Source: Vibrio hepatarius
GTDB lineage: Bacteria > Pseudomonadota > Gammaproteobacteria > Enterobacterales > Vibrionaceae
Direction: 5' to 3'
NCBI RefSeq assembly: GCF_001274785.1
Contig: NZ_LHPI01000003.1
Location: 1 to 64,000, forward strand
Length of the DNA stretch: 64,000 bases
The position numbers were made by a program, and so were the translations under genes. The notes under the pieces are model-generated. The model worked only from the letters and a program-made list of their open reading frames with translations. It did no database searches and had not been told where the DNA came from. Below are positions 54,563-63,922 of the stretch, piece after piece. Position 1 is the first letter of the stretch. The number at the start of each line of letters is the position of its first letter.

Positions 54563-55429
54563 TTATGGGTTACGAGGGAACTTATTAAAGTCTGGGCGAC
54601 GCTTCTCGTTGAATGCGTTGCGACCTTCCTGACCTTCTTCGGTCATGTAGAACATCATTGTCGCATTGCCCGCGAGTTCTTGCAGACCCGCCTGACCATC
54701 ACAGTCCGCGTTCAATGCCGCTTTAAGACAACGCAGCGCCATTGGGCTGTGTTGTAGCGTTTCACGACACCAACGTACCGTTTCTTTTTCTAGATCTTCG
54801 AGAGGAACAACCGTGTTTACTAGCCCCATGTCTAACGCTTCTTGTGCGTCGTAGAAACGACAAAGGAACCAGATTTCACGAGCTTTCTTCTGACCAACAA
54901 TACGTGCCATGTAGGATGCGCCCCAGCCACCATCAAAAGAGCCCACTTTAGGACCGGTTTGGCCGAACTGCGCGTTTTCAGCTGCGATCGTTAGGTCACA
55001 CATCATATGCAGAACGTGACCGCCACCGACAGCCCAACCTGCAACTGAAGCAATCACAGGCTTTGGACAAGTACGAATCTGGCGTTGGAAATCCAACACG
55101 TTTAGATGGTGCGTACCTGAATCGTCTTGGTAGCCGCCGTAATCGCCACGGATTTTTTGGTCGCCGCCTGAACAGAAGGCTTTCTCGCCCAAGCCAGTCA
55201 GGATGATCACGCCAACGCCTTCATCATAGCGAGCATCTGCTAGCGCGTTGATCATCTCTTTTACGGTTTGCGGACGGAATGCGTTGTGCACTTGTGGGCG
55301 CGCAATTGTGATTTTCGCAATGCCATCTTCTGATTTGTGGTACTGAATATCTTCATATTCACCTGAGCAGTCATTCCAGTAGACTGGAGCGTAGAGTTCT
55401 TCTTCTGAGATACCGACTGTTTTTGACAT
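54563..55429 (-). CDS. menB: 1,4-dihydroxy-2-naphthoyl-CoA synthase
   Basis: A 288-residue crotonase-fold enzyme (E. coli MenB is 285). It converts OSB-CoA to DHNA-CoA. Motifs include [98 protein letters not shown]. It lies 37 bases after menH and 112 bases before menC. Confidence 0.97.
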   Translation of the reverse strand: MSKTVGISEEELYAPVYWNDCSGEYEDIQYHKSEDGIAKITIARPQVHNAFRPQTVKEMINALADARYDEGVGVIILTGLGEKAFCSGGDQKIRGDYGGYQDDSGTHHLNVLDFQRQIRTCPKPVIASVAGWAVGGGHVLHMMCDLTIAAENAQFGQTGPKVGSFDGGWGASYMARIVGQKKAREIWFLCRFYDAQEALDMGLVNTVVPLEDLEKETVRWCRETLQHSPMALRCLKAALNADCDGQAGLQELAGNATMMFYMTEEGQEGRNAFNEKRRPDFNKFPRNP

Positions 55430-55466
55430 GGTGATTCCTGTTTGTTTCTCTAGCTAACCCACCCAA

Positions 55467-56255
55467 CTAAGGTGTTAAGTGAGTTTCGATTTGATTGGAA
55501 ATAATCTTCGCGAACGCTTTGGGTTGCTCTCGGTGAGCATTATGACCCGCATGCGCCACTTGGCTAAAAGACAAGCCGCTTTGCTTTGCTAACAGGCTAA
55601 ACTTGCTGTCTTGTTCGCCACAAATATAGTGTGTTCTTACACCCGCCTCTTTCATCGAGTCGAGTAAATATTCTTGTTTGGCGAGTGATGTTGCCATCAA
55701 CATAGTCGCCACCGCAGGGCCAAGATTAGCACTGCGCTTAGCCACCAGTTCTTGTCTTTGCTCATGCTTTAGTGAGCTAAATACTGGTTGCTGATACCAA
55801 TCGTTCAAAACCTGTTCAATTGGCTCCTTGCTGAATCTATCCGCCCAGTTTGCATCGTTTTTCAGGCGGGTTTGTTTATCCGCTTCTGTTTGCAAACCAA
55901 AATTGCCACCTTCAATGATCACTTGTTGAATATTCAACGAAGGGAAGTACTGTTTGGCAATGCCTGTCATGGCGATGCGGGCGCCAAGCGAATAGCCAAC
56001 TAATACTATAGGACGATGCGGAGCAACTTGGGTAAGTAAGGTGTCAGATATTTGATTGCAACAATCTCGAAAGTTATTACACGACTGCAAAGCACTCAGG
56101 CCATGACCGGGTAAATCGATAGTGATGTTGGGTAAGTCACCGAGGTGTTGCAATGGCGCATCCCAATCTTCACTAGAGCCGAGTAAACCATGGAGGAAAA
56201 CCACCACAGGTCCGGGTGTACTGTTGAGATTGGCGCTTGATCGACTATAAAGCAT
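55467..56255 (-). CDS. menH: SHCHC synthase MenH
   Basis: A 262-residue alpha/beta-hydrolase that eliminates pyruvate from SEPHCHC. The nucleophile elbow VGYSLGARIAM contains the catalytic Ser, FLHGLLGSSEDW is the oxyanion region, and the His is in AHAGHNAHREQP. It overlaps menD by 11 bases. Confidence 0.93.
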   Translation of the reverse strand: MLYSRSSANLNSTPGPVVVFLHGLLGSSEDWDAPLQHLGDLPNITIDLPGHGLSALQSCNNFRDCCNQISDTLLTQVAPHRPIVLVGYSLGARIAMTGIAKQYFPSLNIQQVIIEGGNFGLQTEADKQTRLKNDANWADRFSKEPIEQVLNDWYQQPVFSSLKHEQRQELVAKRSANLGPAVATMLMATSLAKQEYLLDSMKEAGVRTHYICGEQDSKFSLLAKQSGLSFSQVAHAGHNAHREQPKAFAKIISNQIETHLTP

Positions 56256-57969
56256 AAACTTGTTGGGTAAACTCTTTGAGTTGTTGAGACGCTTGCTCTG
56301 GAGGGGTTTGCACTTCGATGAGTAACGTCCCCTTGCCTTGTTCCAAATGCTCAGTCAGCAAGTGTTGATACTCAGCTAGGGTTTCAGGTTTTGCGTAAGC
56401 GAGGTTGAATTGCTTGGCGGCAAATTCAAATTCAAAACCGTGCGGCATTTGATACAACGCCTGTTTTTGTTGCTCTGGAACGGGCAGCAAGTCAAAGATC
56501 GCGCCGCCGTCGTTGTTGGTCACGACAATTGCTACCGGTACGGTAACTCGGCTTAGCAGCGCCAAGGAGTTCAAGTCGTACAATAGCGAAGTGTCACCAA
56601 TGTATATAACCAGCGGCTGCTGATTGGCATTCACAACACCGCAGGCAGTCGCAATCAAACCATCAATTCCCGATGCGCCACGATTACTGTAAACCTCGTA
56701 ACCATCGACTCGACTGAACATATCAACCAAACGGACAAACAAACTGTTGCCAAGGAAGATTTGTGTCTCCTTCGGCAGTTGGTTGAGTGTCAACGCCAAC
56801 GCAATTTCGGTCAGCTTGGTATCGGTCGACAGATGCAGCGACGCTAACTCGCTCAACTGGTTTGCGAAAGGGATAAGTCCATCACTCCAACCAGACTGCG
56901 GCTCAGCCAGCACTGGCACAGCTTTGCTGAACGCATTTAGCCAAACCTCAATGTCACACACATGATGGGTTTGCATTAAGTGGGCTTGGTTATTACGGTC
57001 AACATTGTCTGCGACATAATGATAGTCAGCACCACGGTCTTCAACCTGTTTGAGCAACCATTGGTTTAGACGCTTCGAGACAATACGAGAGCCGAGCTGA
57101 ACCACTAGTTCACATTGATTGAGTTGTTCAGCCTTGTCCGCGTTTTGTAGCCAAAGATCATAGTGCGCCCATTCAGAGGTTTGTCCTGATTGCGGATCAC
57201 ACAGAAGCGGCCAACCGAGTTTTTGTGCCAAACGCTTCGCTTTGGTTGCCTCTTCTAGCGTTACGCTACCAGCAATGATCACGCCTTTCTTATCGATAAA
57301 ATCCGGAACTTGAATATTGGGCACACTCTGAGCAGATAGTTTGCGAGTGTAAGTCTCTGAACCCTGCCACCAGCGAGCGACACCGTCGAGATAGTCTTGA
57401 TAGATAGCTTTTGATTCTGCGCTGTATAACGGCTCTGGAAACGGGCAGTTGATGTGTACTGCACTGCCCTTTTGCGCTTGCTCGAACATGACTTGATCGA
57501 TTGACGTTAGCAGCCACTTTAGCGGCGTATGTAAACTCGGACTTGGTAGTTCAAGCGCGGCAGACACATGTTCAGAGAAAATACCTGACTGATTGATGGC
57601 CTGATTGGCACCGCAGCCGACTAACTCGATTGGGCGATCAGCCGTCAGCACCACCAGCTTTTCTCCGGTGAGCTTGGCTTCCGCAATCGCAGGTAATAAG
57701 TTCGCTACCGCCGTGCCAGAGGTGACGACAATCGCAACAGGTCGCTTTGAGGCTTTGGCCAAACCAAGCGCCAGAAAGCCTAAACCGCGCTCATCAAAAT
57801 GGGGATGTAAGGTCAGTTTGCTGTTTTCGTCCGCTTCTAGTGTCAGTGGCGTCGAACGAGACCCTGGTGCAACACAAACATCAGTCACACCAAAACGGCT
57901 TAACTCTTCTAAAATCGTCTGACACCAAATTCGGTTGATTACAGCCTGATGAATTGGATGAGTACTCAT
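56245..57969 (-). CDS. menD: SEPHCHC synthase MenD
   Basis: A 574-residue thiamine-diphosphate enzyme that adds a succinyl semialdehyde unit from 2-oxoglutarate to isochorismate. ThDP motifs: VAPGSRSTPLTLEADENSK, VVTSGTAVANLLPAIAEA and IYIGDTSLLYDLNSLALLSRVTVPVAIVVTNNDGG. Its ATG directly follows the menF TAA, giving tight coupling. Confidence 0.96.
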   Translation of the reverse strand: MSTHPIHQAVINRIWCQTILEELSRFGVTDVCVAPGSRSTPLTLEADENSKLTLHPHFDERGLGFLALGLAKASKRPVAIVVTSGTAVANLLPAIAEAKLTGEKLVVLTADRPIELVGCGANQAINQSGIFSEHVSAALELPSPSLHTPLKWLLTSIDQVMFEQAQKGSAVHINCPFPEPLYSAESKAIYQDYLDGVARWWQGSETYTRKLSAQSVPNIQVPDFIDKKGVIIAGSVTLEEATKAKRLAQKLGWPLLCDPQSGQTSEWAHYDLWLQNADKAEQLNQCELVVQLGSRIVSKRLNQWLLKQVEDRGADYHYVADNVDRNNQAHLMQTHHVCDIEVWLNAFSKAVPVLAEPQSGWSDGLIPFANQLSELASLHLSTDTKLTEIALALTLNQLPKETQIFLGNSLFVRLVDMFSRVDGYEVYSNRGASGIDGLIATACGVVNANQQPLVIYIGDTSLLYDLNSLALLSRVTVPVAIVVTNNDGGAIFDLLPVPEQQKQALYQMPHGFEFEFAAKQFNLAYAKPETLAEYQHLLTEHLEQGKGTLLIEVQTPPEQASQQLKEFTQQVYAL

Positions 57970-59310
57970 TTATGATGCCACTCCAAGTGGCGCGTGGTCT
58001 GAGATCAGAGACAGTAGCGTCGACATTTTCTTATCCAGCTCTTGCCATTCATGTTCAGCCACCGAGCCAGGAACAATCCCCGCTCCAGCAAATAGCTGTA
58101 CCTCGTCACCAAGCACTAATGCGCTACGAATCGCCACGCAAAACTCTGCACGTTGATGACTAATAAAGCCCATCGAGCCCGCGTACCAACCACGAGCAAA
58201 AGGTTCGTGTTTTTGGATAAACGCCATCGACTCTTTGCGCGGCAAGCCCGCGACTGCAGCGGTAGGTTGTAAAGCGCTTAACAATTGCACGCCATTGACA
58301 CCCTGTTTTAAGTTGGCGTGAATGCTACGCTTGAGATGCTGCACTTTACGCAGGCGCACCAAACGCGCCTCTTCTTCCACGCACACATCGTCTGAATGCG
58401 GAGTCAGGCGCTCAACGATGTCATCAACCACGTATTGGTTTTCGTTGAGGTTTTTGGCGTCGTTCGCCAACCAGTTTGCCAGCTCCATATCGTGACTGGC
58501 GTTTTTACCGCGACCAATCGTGCCTGCAAGCGCCTCGGTATACAGTTCTTGGCCTTGTCTTGCGTACAATCTCTCCGGTGTTGAACCAATGAAACTATGC
58601 CCTTTATCGAGCGACAACATAAAGTGGAAGCTATGGTGATTCTGTAAGTAACTCGCTTTTAAAAACTGAGAAGCGCACAGAGACTCGTCCAGTATCACCG
58701 AGGTTTTACGCGCCAGCACCACTTTCTTAAATTCATCGTTTTCAATCCCTGTGAGCACTTTCTCAACCAACTCACCCCATTGTTGTTTACAAGGCGTGTG
58801 CTCGATGTGCTGCACATGCGCAGACACGGGAGAAAGCGTGCTAACGTCAAATTGCAGTTTGTAGAGTGCGGCAAGCGTGCGGTGCTTTTCGGCGGAAAGG
58901 TTCACCGCCAGAGATAGCTGGTCGTCAAATCGAATCAGTTCAATTTGCGGTAAGAAGAACAGCGAAGACATGCAACGACGGTTTTTGTCGGTATGACCGT
59001 CGAACGAGCGGCCACCCCAAATGCGTTGCTCGCCAGAAAGAATCGTATATGCGGGCGCAGGGTCGACAAACGTATGTAACTGACCCAGTGCGACAACTTC
59101 TTCACGAGTGTCACGAGACTGCCAATAAAACTTAGGAAATAGCGGCTGAGATTCCAGCCAATCGATAAATGTAAAGTCCGGTTTTTCCTCAAGAATTTGA
59201 ACTAGACGGTGTTCTCCGTCTCCTGCATTCTTTACACGCTCAATCAGTTTCGTAACGGCTTGATGAAAATATGACAAATCAGCCTCGTATGCATGGGGAT
59301 TGTTATTCAT
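57970..59310 (-). CDS. menF: Isochorismate synthase MenF
   Basis: A 446-residue chorismate-utilising enzyme (E. coli MenF is 431) that makes isochorismate. The conserved C-terminal domain shows FKKVVLARKTSVIL, SFIGSTPERLYARQGQELYTEALAGTIGRG, QPTAAVAGLPRKESM, and VQLFAGAGIVPGSVAEHEWQELDKKM. First gene of menFDHBCE, the committed step to menaquinone. Confidence 0.95.
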   Translation of the reverse strand: MNNNPHAYEADLSYFHQAVTKLIERVKNAGDGEHRLVQILEEKPDFTFIDWLESQPLFPKFYWQSRDTREEVVALGQLHTFVDPAPAYTILSGEQRIWGGRSFDGHTDKNRRCMSSLFFLPQIELIRFDDQLSLAVNLSAEKHRTLAALYKLQFDVSTLSPVSAHVQHIEHTPCKQQWGELVEKVLTGIENDEFKKVVLARKTSVILDESLCASQFLKASYLQNHHSFHFMLSLDKGHSFIGSTPERLYARQGQELYTEALAGTIGRGKNASHDMELANWLANDAKNLNENQYVVDDIVERLTPHSDDVCVEEEARLVRLRKVQHLKRSIHANLKQGVNGVQLLSALQPTAAVAGLPRKESMAFIQKHEPFARGWYAGSMGFISHQRAEFCVAIRSALVLGDEVQLFAGAGIVPGSVAEHEWQELDKKMSTLLSLISDHAPLGVAS

Positions 59311-59496
59311 TTTAAACCGCTACTCTATTAATAGACCCTATCCAAATCAAGGTTGTCGCAAATGTTTTGCATAATCCTGTGATAATGCGCGTGCTACAAA
59401 GGTTAAATATCTTTATTCATTCCAGATTTTTATTCTAAAGAATCTATTTTTGATGTAGTTTAATAAAGAAATACAATTAAATTTAGGTTTTATTCA

Positions 59497-60711
59497 ATGC
59501 AAAATATCGGGATGTCGTCAAAACTCGACAATGTCTGCTATGACATTAGGGGTCCTGTACTCAAACATGCTAAGCGCATGGAGGAAGAAGGGCATAAAAT
59601 ACTAAAGCTGAACATTGGGAATCCCGCCCCATTTGGCTTTGACGCCCCTGACGAAATCCTGGTCGATGTAATCCGTAACCTGCCTACTTCTCAGGGTTAC
59701 TGTGATTCAAAAGGCATCTACTCGGCTCGTAAGGCTGTCGTTCAGCACTATCAACGTAAAGGTATCCGCTCACTGGATGTCGAAGACGTTTACATCGGTA
59801 ATGGTGCGTCTGAGCTGATCGTTATGTCGATGCAAGCCTTGTTGAACAACGGCGACGAAATGCTAGTACCAGCGCCGGATTACCCACTGTGGACGGCCTC
59901 GGTGTCTCTGTCTGGCGGTAAAGCGGTGCATTATCTATGTGATGAAGAAGCAGACTGGTACCCAGATCTTGATGACATCAAAAAGAAAATCACGCCAAAA
60001 ACGCGCGGCATTGTTCTGATCAATCCGAACAACCCAACAGGCGCGGTGTACAGCCGTGATTTCCTATTGGAAGTGATCGAAATTGCGCGCAAACACAAGC
60101 TGATCATTTTCGCTGATGAAATCTACGACAAAGTGCTTTACGACGGCGCAACGCATACCTCTATTGCGACGTTGACCGAAGACGTTTTGGTTGTGACCTT
60201 CAACGGTCTGTCCAAAGCGTATCGCGTGTGTGGTTTCCGTGGCGGCTGGATGTTCCTGACGGGTCCGAAACATCAAGCGCAGGGTTACATCAACGGCTTA
60301 GAAATGCTCGCCTCAATGCGTTTGTGTGCCAACGTACCAATGCAGCACGCAATTCAAACCGCATTAGGCGGCTACCAAAGTATCAACGAGCTGATTCTTC
60401 CGGGTGGACGTCTACTGGAACAACGCGACCGTGCATACGAGCTGATCACTCAGATCCCTGGCGTTTCTTGTGTGAAGCCAAAAGGCGCGATGTACTTGTT
60501 CCCGAAAATCGACACTAAGATGTACAACATTAAAGACGACCAGAAGATGGTGCTTGATTTCTTGATTCAAGAAAAAGTGTTGTTAGTACAAGGCACTGGC
60601 TTCAACTGGCCAAAACCAGACCACTTCCGTATCGTGACATTACCGCACGTTGAAGATCTGGAAATGGCGATTGGACGCTTCGAGAGATTCTTGTCTACTT
60701 ACAGCCAGTAG
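59497..60711 (+). CDS. alaA: Glutamate-pyruvate aminotransferase AlaA
   Basis: A 404-residue fold-type I aminotransferase very close to E. coli AlaA (YfbQ): SSKLDNVCYDIRGPVLKHAKRMEEEGHKILKLNIGNPAPFGFDAPDEI, and PLP Lys in TFNGLSKAYRVCGFRGGW. It makes alanine from pyruvate and glutamate. It is followed by yfbR as in E. coli. A terminator lies between the two genes. Confidence 0.96.
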   Translation: MQNIGMSSKLDNVCYDIRGPVLKHAKRMEEEGHKILKLNIGNPAPFGFDAPDEILVDVIRNLPTSQGYCDSKGIYSARKAVVQHYQRKGIRSLDVEDVYIGNGASELIVMSMQALLNNGDEMLVPAPDYPLWTASVSLSGGKAVHYLCDEEADWYPDLDDIKKKITPKTRGIVLINPNNPTGAVYSRDFLLEVIEIARKHKLIIFADEIYDKVLYDGATHTSIATLTEDVLVVTFNGLSKAYRVCGFRGGWMFLTGPKHQAQGYINGLEMLASMRLCANVPMQHAIQTALGGYQSINELILPGGRLLEQRDRAYELITQIPGVSCVKPKGAMYLFPKIDTKMYNIKDDQKMVLDFLIQEKVLLVQGTGFNWPKPDHFRIVTLPHVEDLEMAIGRFERFLSTYSQ

Positions 60712-60738
60712 TAATTAGCGTCTAACTTTCATATGCTT

Positions 60739-60765
60739 AAAGGGTACTCATTGAGTACCCTTTTT
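60739..60765 (+). terminator. alaA terminator
   Basis: Perfect 11-bp stem AAAGGGTACTC / GAGTACCCTTT with a 3-base loop and T-tract, 27 bases after the alaA stop. It lies upstream of yfbR, which therefore probably has its own promoter or some read-through. Confidence 0.9.
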
Positions 60766-60784
60766 CGTTTTCAGGGAGCCGTTT

Positions 60785-61384
60785 ATGTCAGAAGAAAAGC
60801 CAAAAGAAAGTCACTTTTTTGCCCATCTAGCACGTATGAAGCTCATTCAACGCTGGCCGTTGATGCGTTCGGTGTCGACAGAAAACATTTCCGAGCACAG
60901 CTTACAAGTCGCCTTTGTCGCCCACGCGTTAGCCGTAATAAAAAATAAAAAATTTGGCGGTGATTTAAATCCAGAAAGGATTGCACTGCTTGGCATGTAT
61001 CACGATACCAGTGAAGTGCTCACTGGGGATTTGCCAACACCAGTCAAATACTTCAACCCGGAGATTGCTAAAGAGTATAAAAAGATCGAAGCAATCGCCG
61101 AAAAGCGCCTGCTCTCGATGCTACCGGAAGAACTTCACGAAGACTTTGCACCATATTTAGTTTCTGATGCCACACATCCGGAAGACGCCGCGATCGTCAA
61201 ACAAGCCGACACGATTTGCGCCTACCTAAAGTGCTTGGAAGAACTGAGCGCAGGTAACCACGAGTACGCATTGGCGAAAAAGCGCCTTGATGTCACTCTC
61301 AAGGAGCGCCATTCGCCAGAGATGGAGTACTTTTTAACGATATTTGCCCCAAGCTTTGAGTTATCTTTAGACGAAATCAGTTAA
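60785..61384 (+). CDS. yfbR: 5'-deoxynucleotidase YfbR
   Basis: A 199-residue HD-domain phosphatase (E. coli YfbR is 199) that dephosphorylates deoxynucleoside 5'-monophosphates. Motifs: [23 protein letters not shown] (first His), [21 protein letters not shown] (HD pair), [16 protein letters not shown] (last Asp). It acts in dNMP salvage. GGGAGCC lies before the ATG. Confidence 0.95.
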   Translation: MSEEKPKESHFFAHLARMKLIQRWPLMRSVSTENISEHSLQVAFVAHALAVIKNKKFGGDLNPERIALLGMYHDTSEVLTGDLPTPVKYFNPEIAKEYKKIEAIAEKRLLSMLPEELHEDFAPYLVSDATHPEDAAIVKQADTICAYLKCLEELSAGNHEYALAKKRLDVTLKERHSPEMEYFLTIFAPSFELSLDEIS

Positions 61385-61513
61385 TCATGTTCAACTAGTG
61401 GCGGATAATAAAAAGTAAATCAACGCCATCTCTGACATGTAACCACGTAAAAATTTACGCACACACATGTATTTTAAAGAGTAAGTAATTAGAGTATTTC
61501 TGGAAGCCTGTTT

Positions 61514-62830
61514 ATGACGTTTAATATCAGCGATTTATGGCACGAGCGCCACGACGACGAGCATAAGATTCGTCGTGACGACCATCGAAGCCCTTTTCAG
61601 CGCGACCGAGCGCGTATTCTTCATTCCGCTGCGTTTCGTCGTCTACAAGCCAAGACACAAGTTCACGGCAACAGCTTTGACGACTTTCACCGCACCCGCT
61701 TGACTCACTCGCTTGAAGCCGCACAACTTGGCACGGGTATCGTCGCGCAAATCAAAAAGAAGCAACCTGAGTTTCGTGACTTATTGCCGAGTGACAGTCT
61801 GATTGATTCCATTTGTCTGGCGCACGATATTGGCCACCCGCCTTACGGTCACGGCGGTGAAGTCGCGCTGAACTACATGATGCGTGACCACGGTGGATTT
61901 GAAGGCAACGCACAGACATTTCGTATTGTGACCAAGCTTGAGCCGTACACAGAAAACTTCGGTATGAATTTGGCGCGTCGCACTTTATTGGGCTTGGTGA
62001 AGTACCCTGCCCTGATCAGCCAGACTCGCGCAAAAATCATCCCAAACAGTGTCTCGCACCAGCGCAAGTTACGCGCTCGAGAATGGATGCCAGCCAAAGG
62101 TTTGTATGATTGCGATAAAGAGCTATTTGACTGGTTGCTCGCACCGCTAAACGACAATGACAAAACCTTGTTTAGCCTGATGCGTGAAGATACGCTCGCC
62201 GATCATCAACACCGAAAAACTCGTTATAAGTCGATCGACTGTTCAATCATGGAGTTGGCAGACGATATCGCTTACGGCGTACATGATTTGGAAGACGCAT
62301 TAGTACTGGGCATGGTCAACCGCCATCAATGGATTGAAGGCGCGGCGAGTAAGTTGGCGGAATGTGGCGACCCTTGGTTTGAAAAACACATCGCTTCGAT
62401 TACCGAAATGCTGTTTTCCGGTACTCATTTCCAGCGTAAAGACGCGATTGGTGGAATGGTTAACGCGCTACTGACGAGTATTTCTATCAAGCCCGTCGAC
62501 GCGCCATTCGAGTGCGAGCTGCTGGCATTCAATGCGTATCTTGAACCGACGATGGATAAAGCATTAGAGATATTGAAGCACTTCGTCAGTGAGTATGTGA
62601 TTCAAGTGCCACACGTTCAGGTTGTCGAGTACAAAGGGCAGCAAATCATTATGGATATCTTTGAAGCGTTAAGCGCCGATCCAGAAAGGCTACTGCCAAT
62701 ACAAACTCGTCAGAAATGGCTCGAGCGCAAAGATGAAAGCGCGGGATACCGAGTGATTGCCGACTACATTTCGTCAATGACAGACGGACACGCGCAGCGA
62801 CTCCACCAGCAGCTCTTTTCTTCTCATTAA
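61514..62830 (+). CDS. dgt: dGTP triphosphohydrolase family protein
   Basis: A 438-residue HD-domain dNTPase that cleaves dGTP to deoxyguanosine and triphosphate. HD motifs: FHRTRLTHSLEAAQLG, CLAHDIGHPPYGHGGEVALNYM, MELADDIAYGVHDLEDAL. Its length and FQRDRARILHSAAFRRLQAKTQV opening match dGTPase-like proteins of marine gammaproteobacteria, including relatives reported as anti-phage dNTP-depletion enzymes. It follows yfbR in the same orientation with a 129-base gap. Housekeeping or defence role undetermined. Confidence 0.92.
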   Translation: MTFNISDLWHERHDDEHKIRRDDHRSPFQRDRARILHSAAFRRLQAKTQVHGNSFDDFHRTRLTHSLEAAQLGTGIVAQIKKKQPEFRDLLPSDSLIDSICLAHDIGHPPYGHGGEVALNYMMRDHGGFEGNAQTFRIVTKLEPYTENFGMNLARRTLLGLVKYPALISQTRAKIIPNSVSHQRKLRAREWMPAKGLYDCDKELFDWLLAPLNDNDKTLFSLMREDTLADHQHRKTRYKSIDCSIMELADDIAYGVHDLEDALVLGMVNRHQWIEGAASKLAECGDPWFEKHIASITEMLFSGTHFQRKDAIGGMVNALLTSISIKPVDAPFECELLAFNAYLEPTMDKALEILKHFVSEYVIQVPHVQVVEYKGQQIIMDIFEALSADPERLLPIQTRQKWLERKDESAGYRVIADYISSMTDGHAQRLHQQLFSSH

Positions 62831-62836
62831 ACGCAA

Positions 62837-62868
62837 CCGTCATTCCTGCAAGCAAGTTGGAATGACGG
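62837..62868. repeat. REP-like inverted repeat between dgt and the deaminase gene
   Basis: CCGTCATTCC / GGAATGACGG, 10-bp perfect stem with a 12-base loop, between convergent genes. The CGTCATTCC core is similar to REP-type elements found in several proteobacteria. It may act as a bidirectional terminator. Confidence 0.6.
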
Positions 62869-62888
62869 TATCTCACAAATGTTTTGCG

Positions 62889-63899
62889 TTACGCGGTCGC
62901 GACAAAGTCATCCAGCTTTTCACGCAACACACACTTCTCCGCTTCGCTGATAAAACTGGCGTCAATGGCATTGCACGTAAATAGTGCCAGCTCTTCTCGG
63001 CTTAACGCATGACTTTCCGCGACCGCGCGGAAGTTATCGGTCATGTAACCACCAAAATAAGCTGGGTCATCTGAGTTGATGGTGACGCACAAACCTCGGC
63101 GCAGCAGCTCAACAATATTGTGGTCACGCATTTCATCAAACACTTTCAGCTTGGTATTCGACAACGGGCACACGGTCAACGGCATTTTACTTTCGGCTAA
63201 CAGGGCGACCAGTTGCTCGTCGTCTGCGCAGCGTACCCCGTGGTCAATGCGAGACACATTAAGCAACTCCAGACTGTTGTAAATATTGCTGACTGGCCCT
63301 TCTTCGCCAGCATGCGCCACCGTTATAAAGCCCTCGTCACGTGCTTTACTGAACACACGTTCAAACTTCTCTGGTGGATGGCCTAACTCAGACGAATCCA
63401 GCCCCACCCCGATAATCTTATCTTTATGAGGCAACGCCATCTCTAACACTTCAAACGCGCTCTCTTCATCTAAGTGACGTAAAAAGCACATGATGATGCG
63501 GCTAGTGATACCCAACTGCTCAAGGCCGTCTTTCATTGCTCTGTCGATACCAGCAATCACAGTATCAAAATGAATACCACGCGCGGTATGCGTTTGTGGA
63601 TCAAAAAAGATTTCCGTGTGAATGACGTTGTCTTGTTGGCACTTGAGCAAGTACGCCCACGTCAGGTCGTAGAAATCTTGCTCTTCAATTAACACATTCG
63701 CACCTTGATAATAGATATCTAAAAACGACTGCAAGTTGGTAAATTCATACGCGGCTTTGACTTCTTGTGGTGAAGCAAAAGGCAGGTCGATTTGGTTACG
63801 CTGCGCGAGTTGGAACATCATTTCCGGCTCTAATGTGCCTTCGATGTGCAGATGGAGTTCAACTTTGGGTAGTTGACGAATAAAAGTAGCTTGGTTCAC
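62889..63899 (-). CDS. Adenine deaminase of the adenosine deaminase family
   Basis: A 336-residue amidohydrolase. Zinc ligands are HLHIEGTL (HxH), VAHAGEEG (His and Glu) and NSDDPAYFGG (Asp). GLDSSELGHPPEKF near the middle is typical of the group reported as adenine deaminases (Aah1/PA0148 type) and differs from true adenosine deaminases. It would convert adenine to hypoxanthine. The start codon is GTG with GAGGAG 6 bases upstream. Annotation as Add would be easy but probably wrong. Confidence 0.85.
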   Translation of the reverse strand: MNQATFIRQLPKVELHLHIEGTLEPEMMFQLAQRNQIDLPFASPQEVKAAYEFTNLQSFLDIYYQGANVLIEEQDFYDLTWAYLLKCQQDNVIHTEIFFDPQTHTARGIHFDTVIAGIDRAMKDGLEQLGITSRIIMCFLRHLDEESAFEVLEMALPHKDKIIGVGLDSSELGHPPEKFERVFSKARDEGFITVAHAGEEGPVSNIYNSLELLNVSRIDHGVRCADDEQLVALLAESKMPLTVCPLSNTKLKVFDEMRDHNIVELLRRGLCVTINSDDPAYFGGYMTDNFRAVAESHALSREELALFTCNAIDASFISEAEKCVLREKLDDFVATA

Positions 63900-63922
63900 G
63901 CTTGTCTCCTCATTAGATGATT

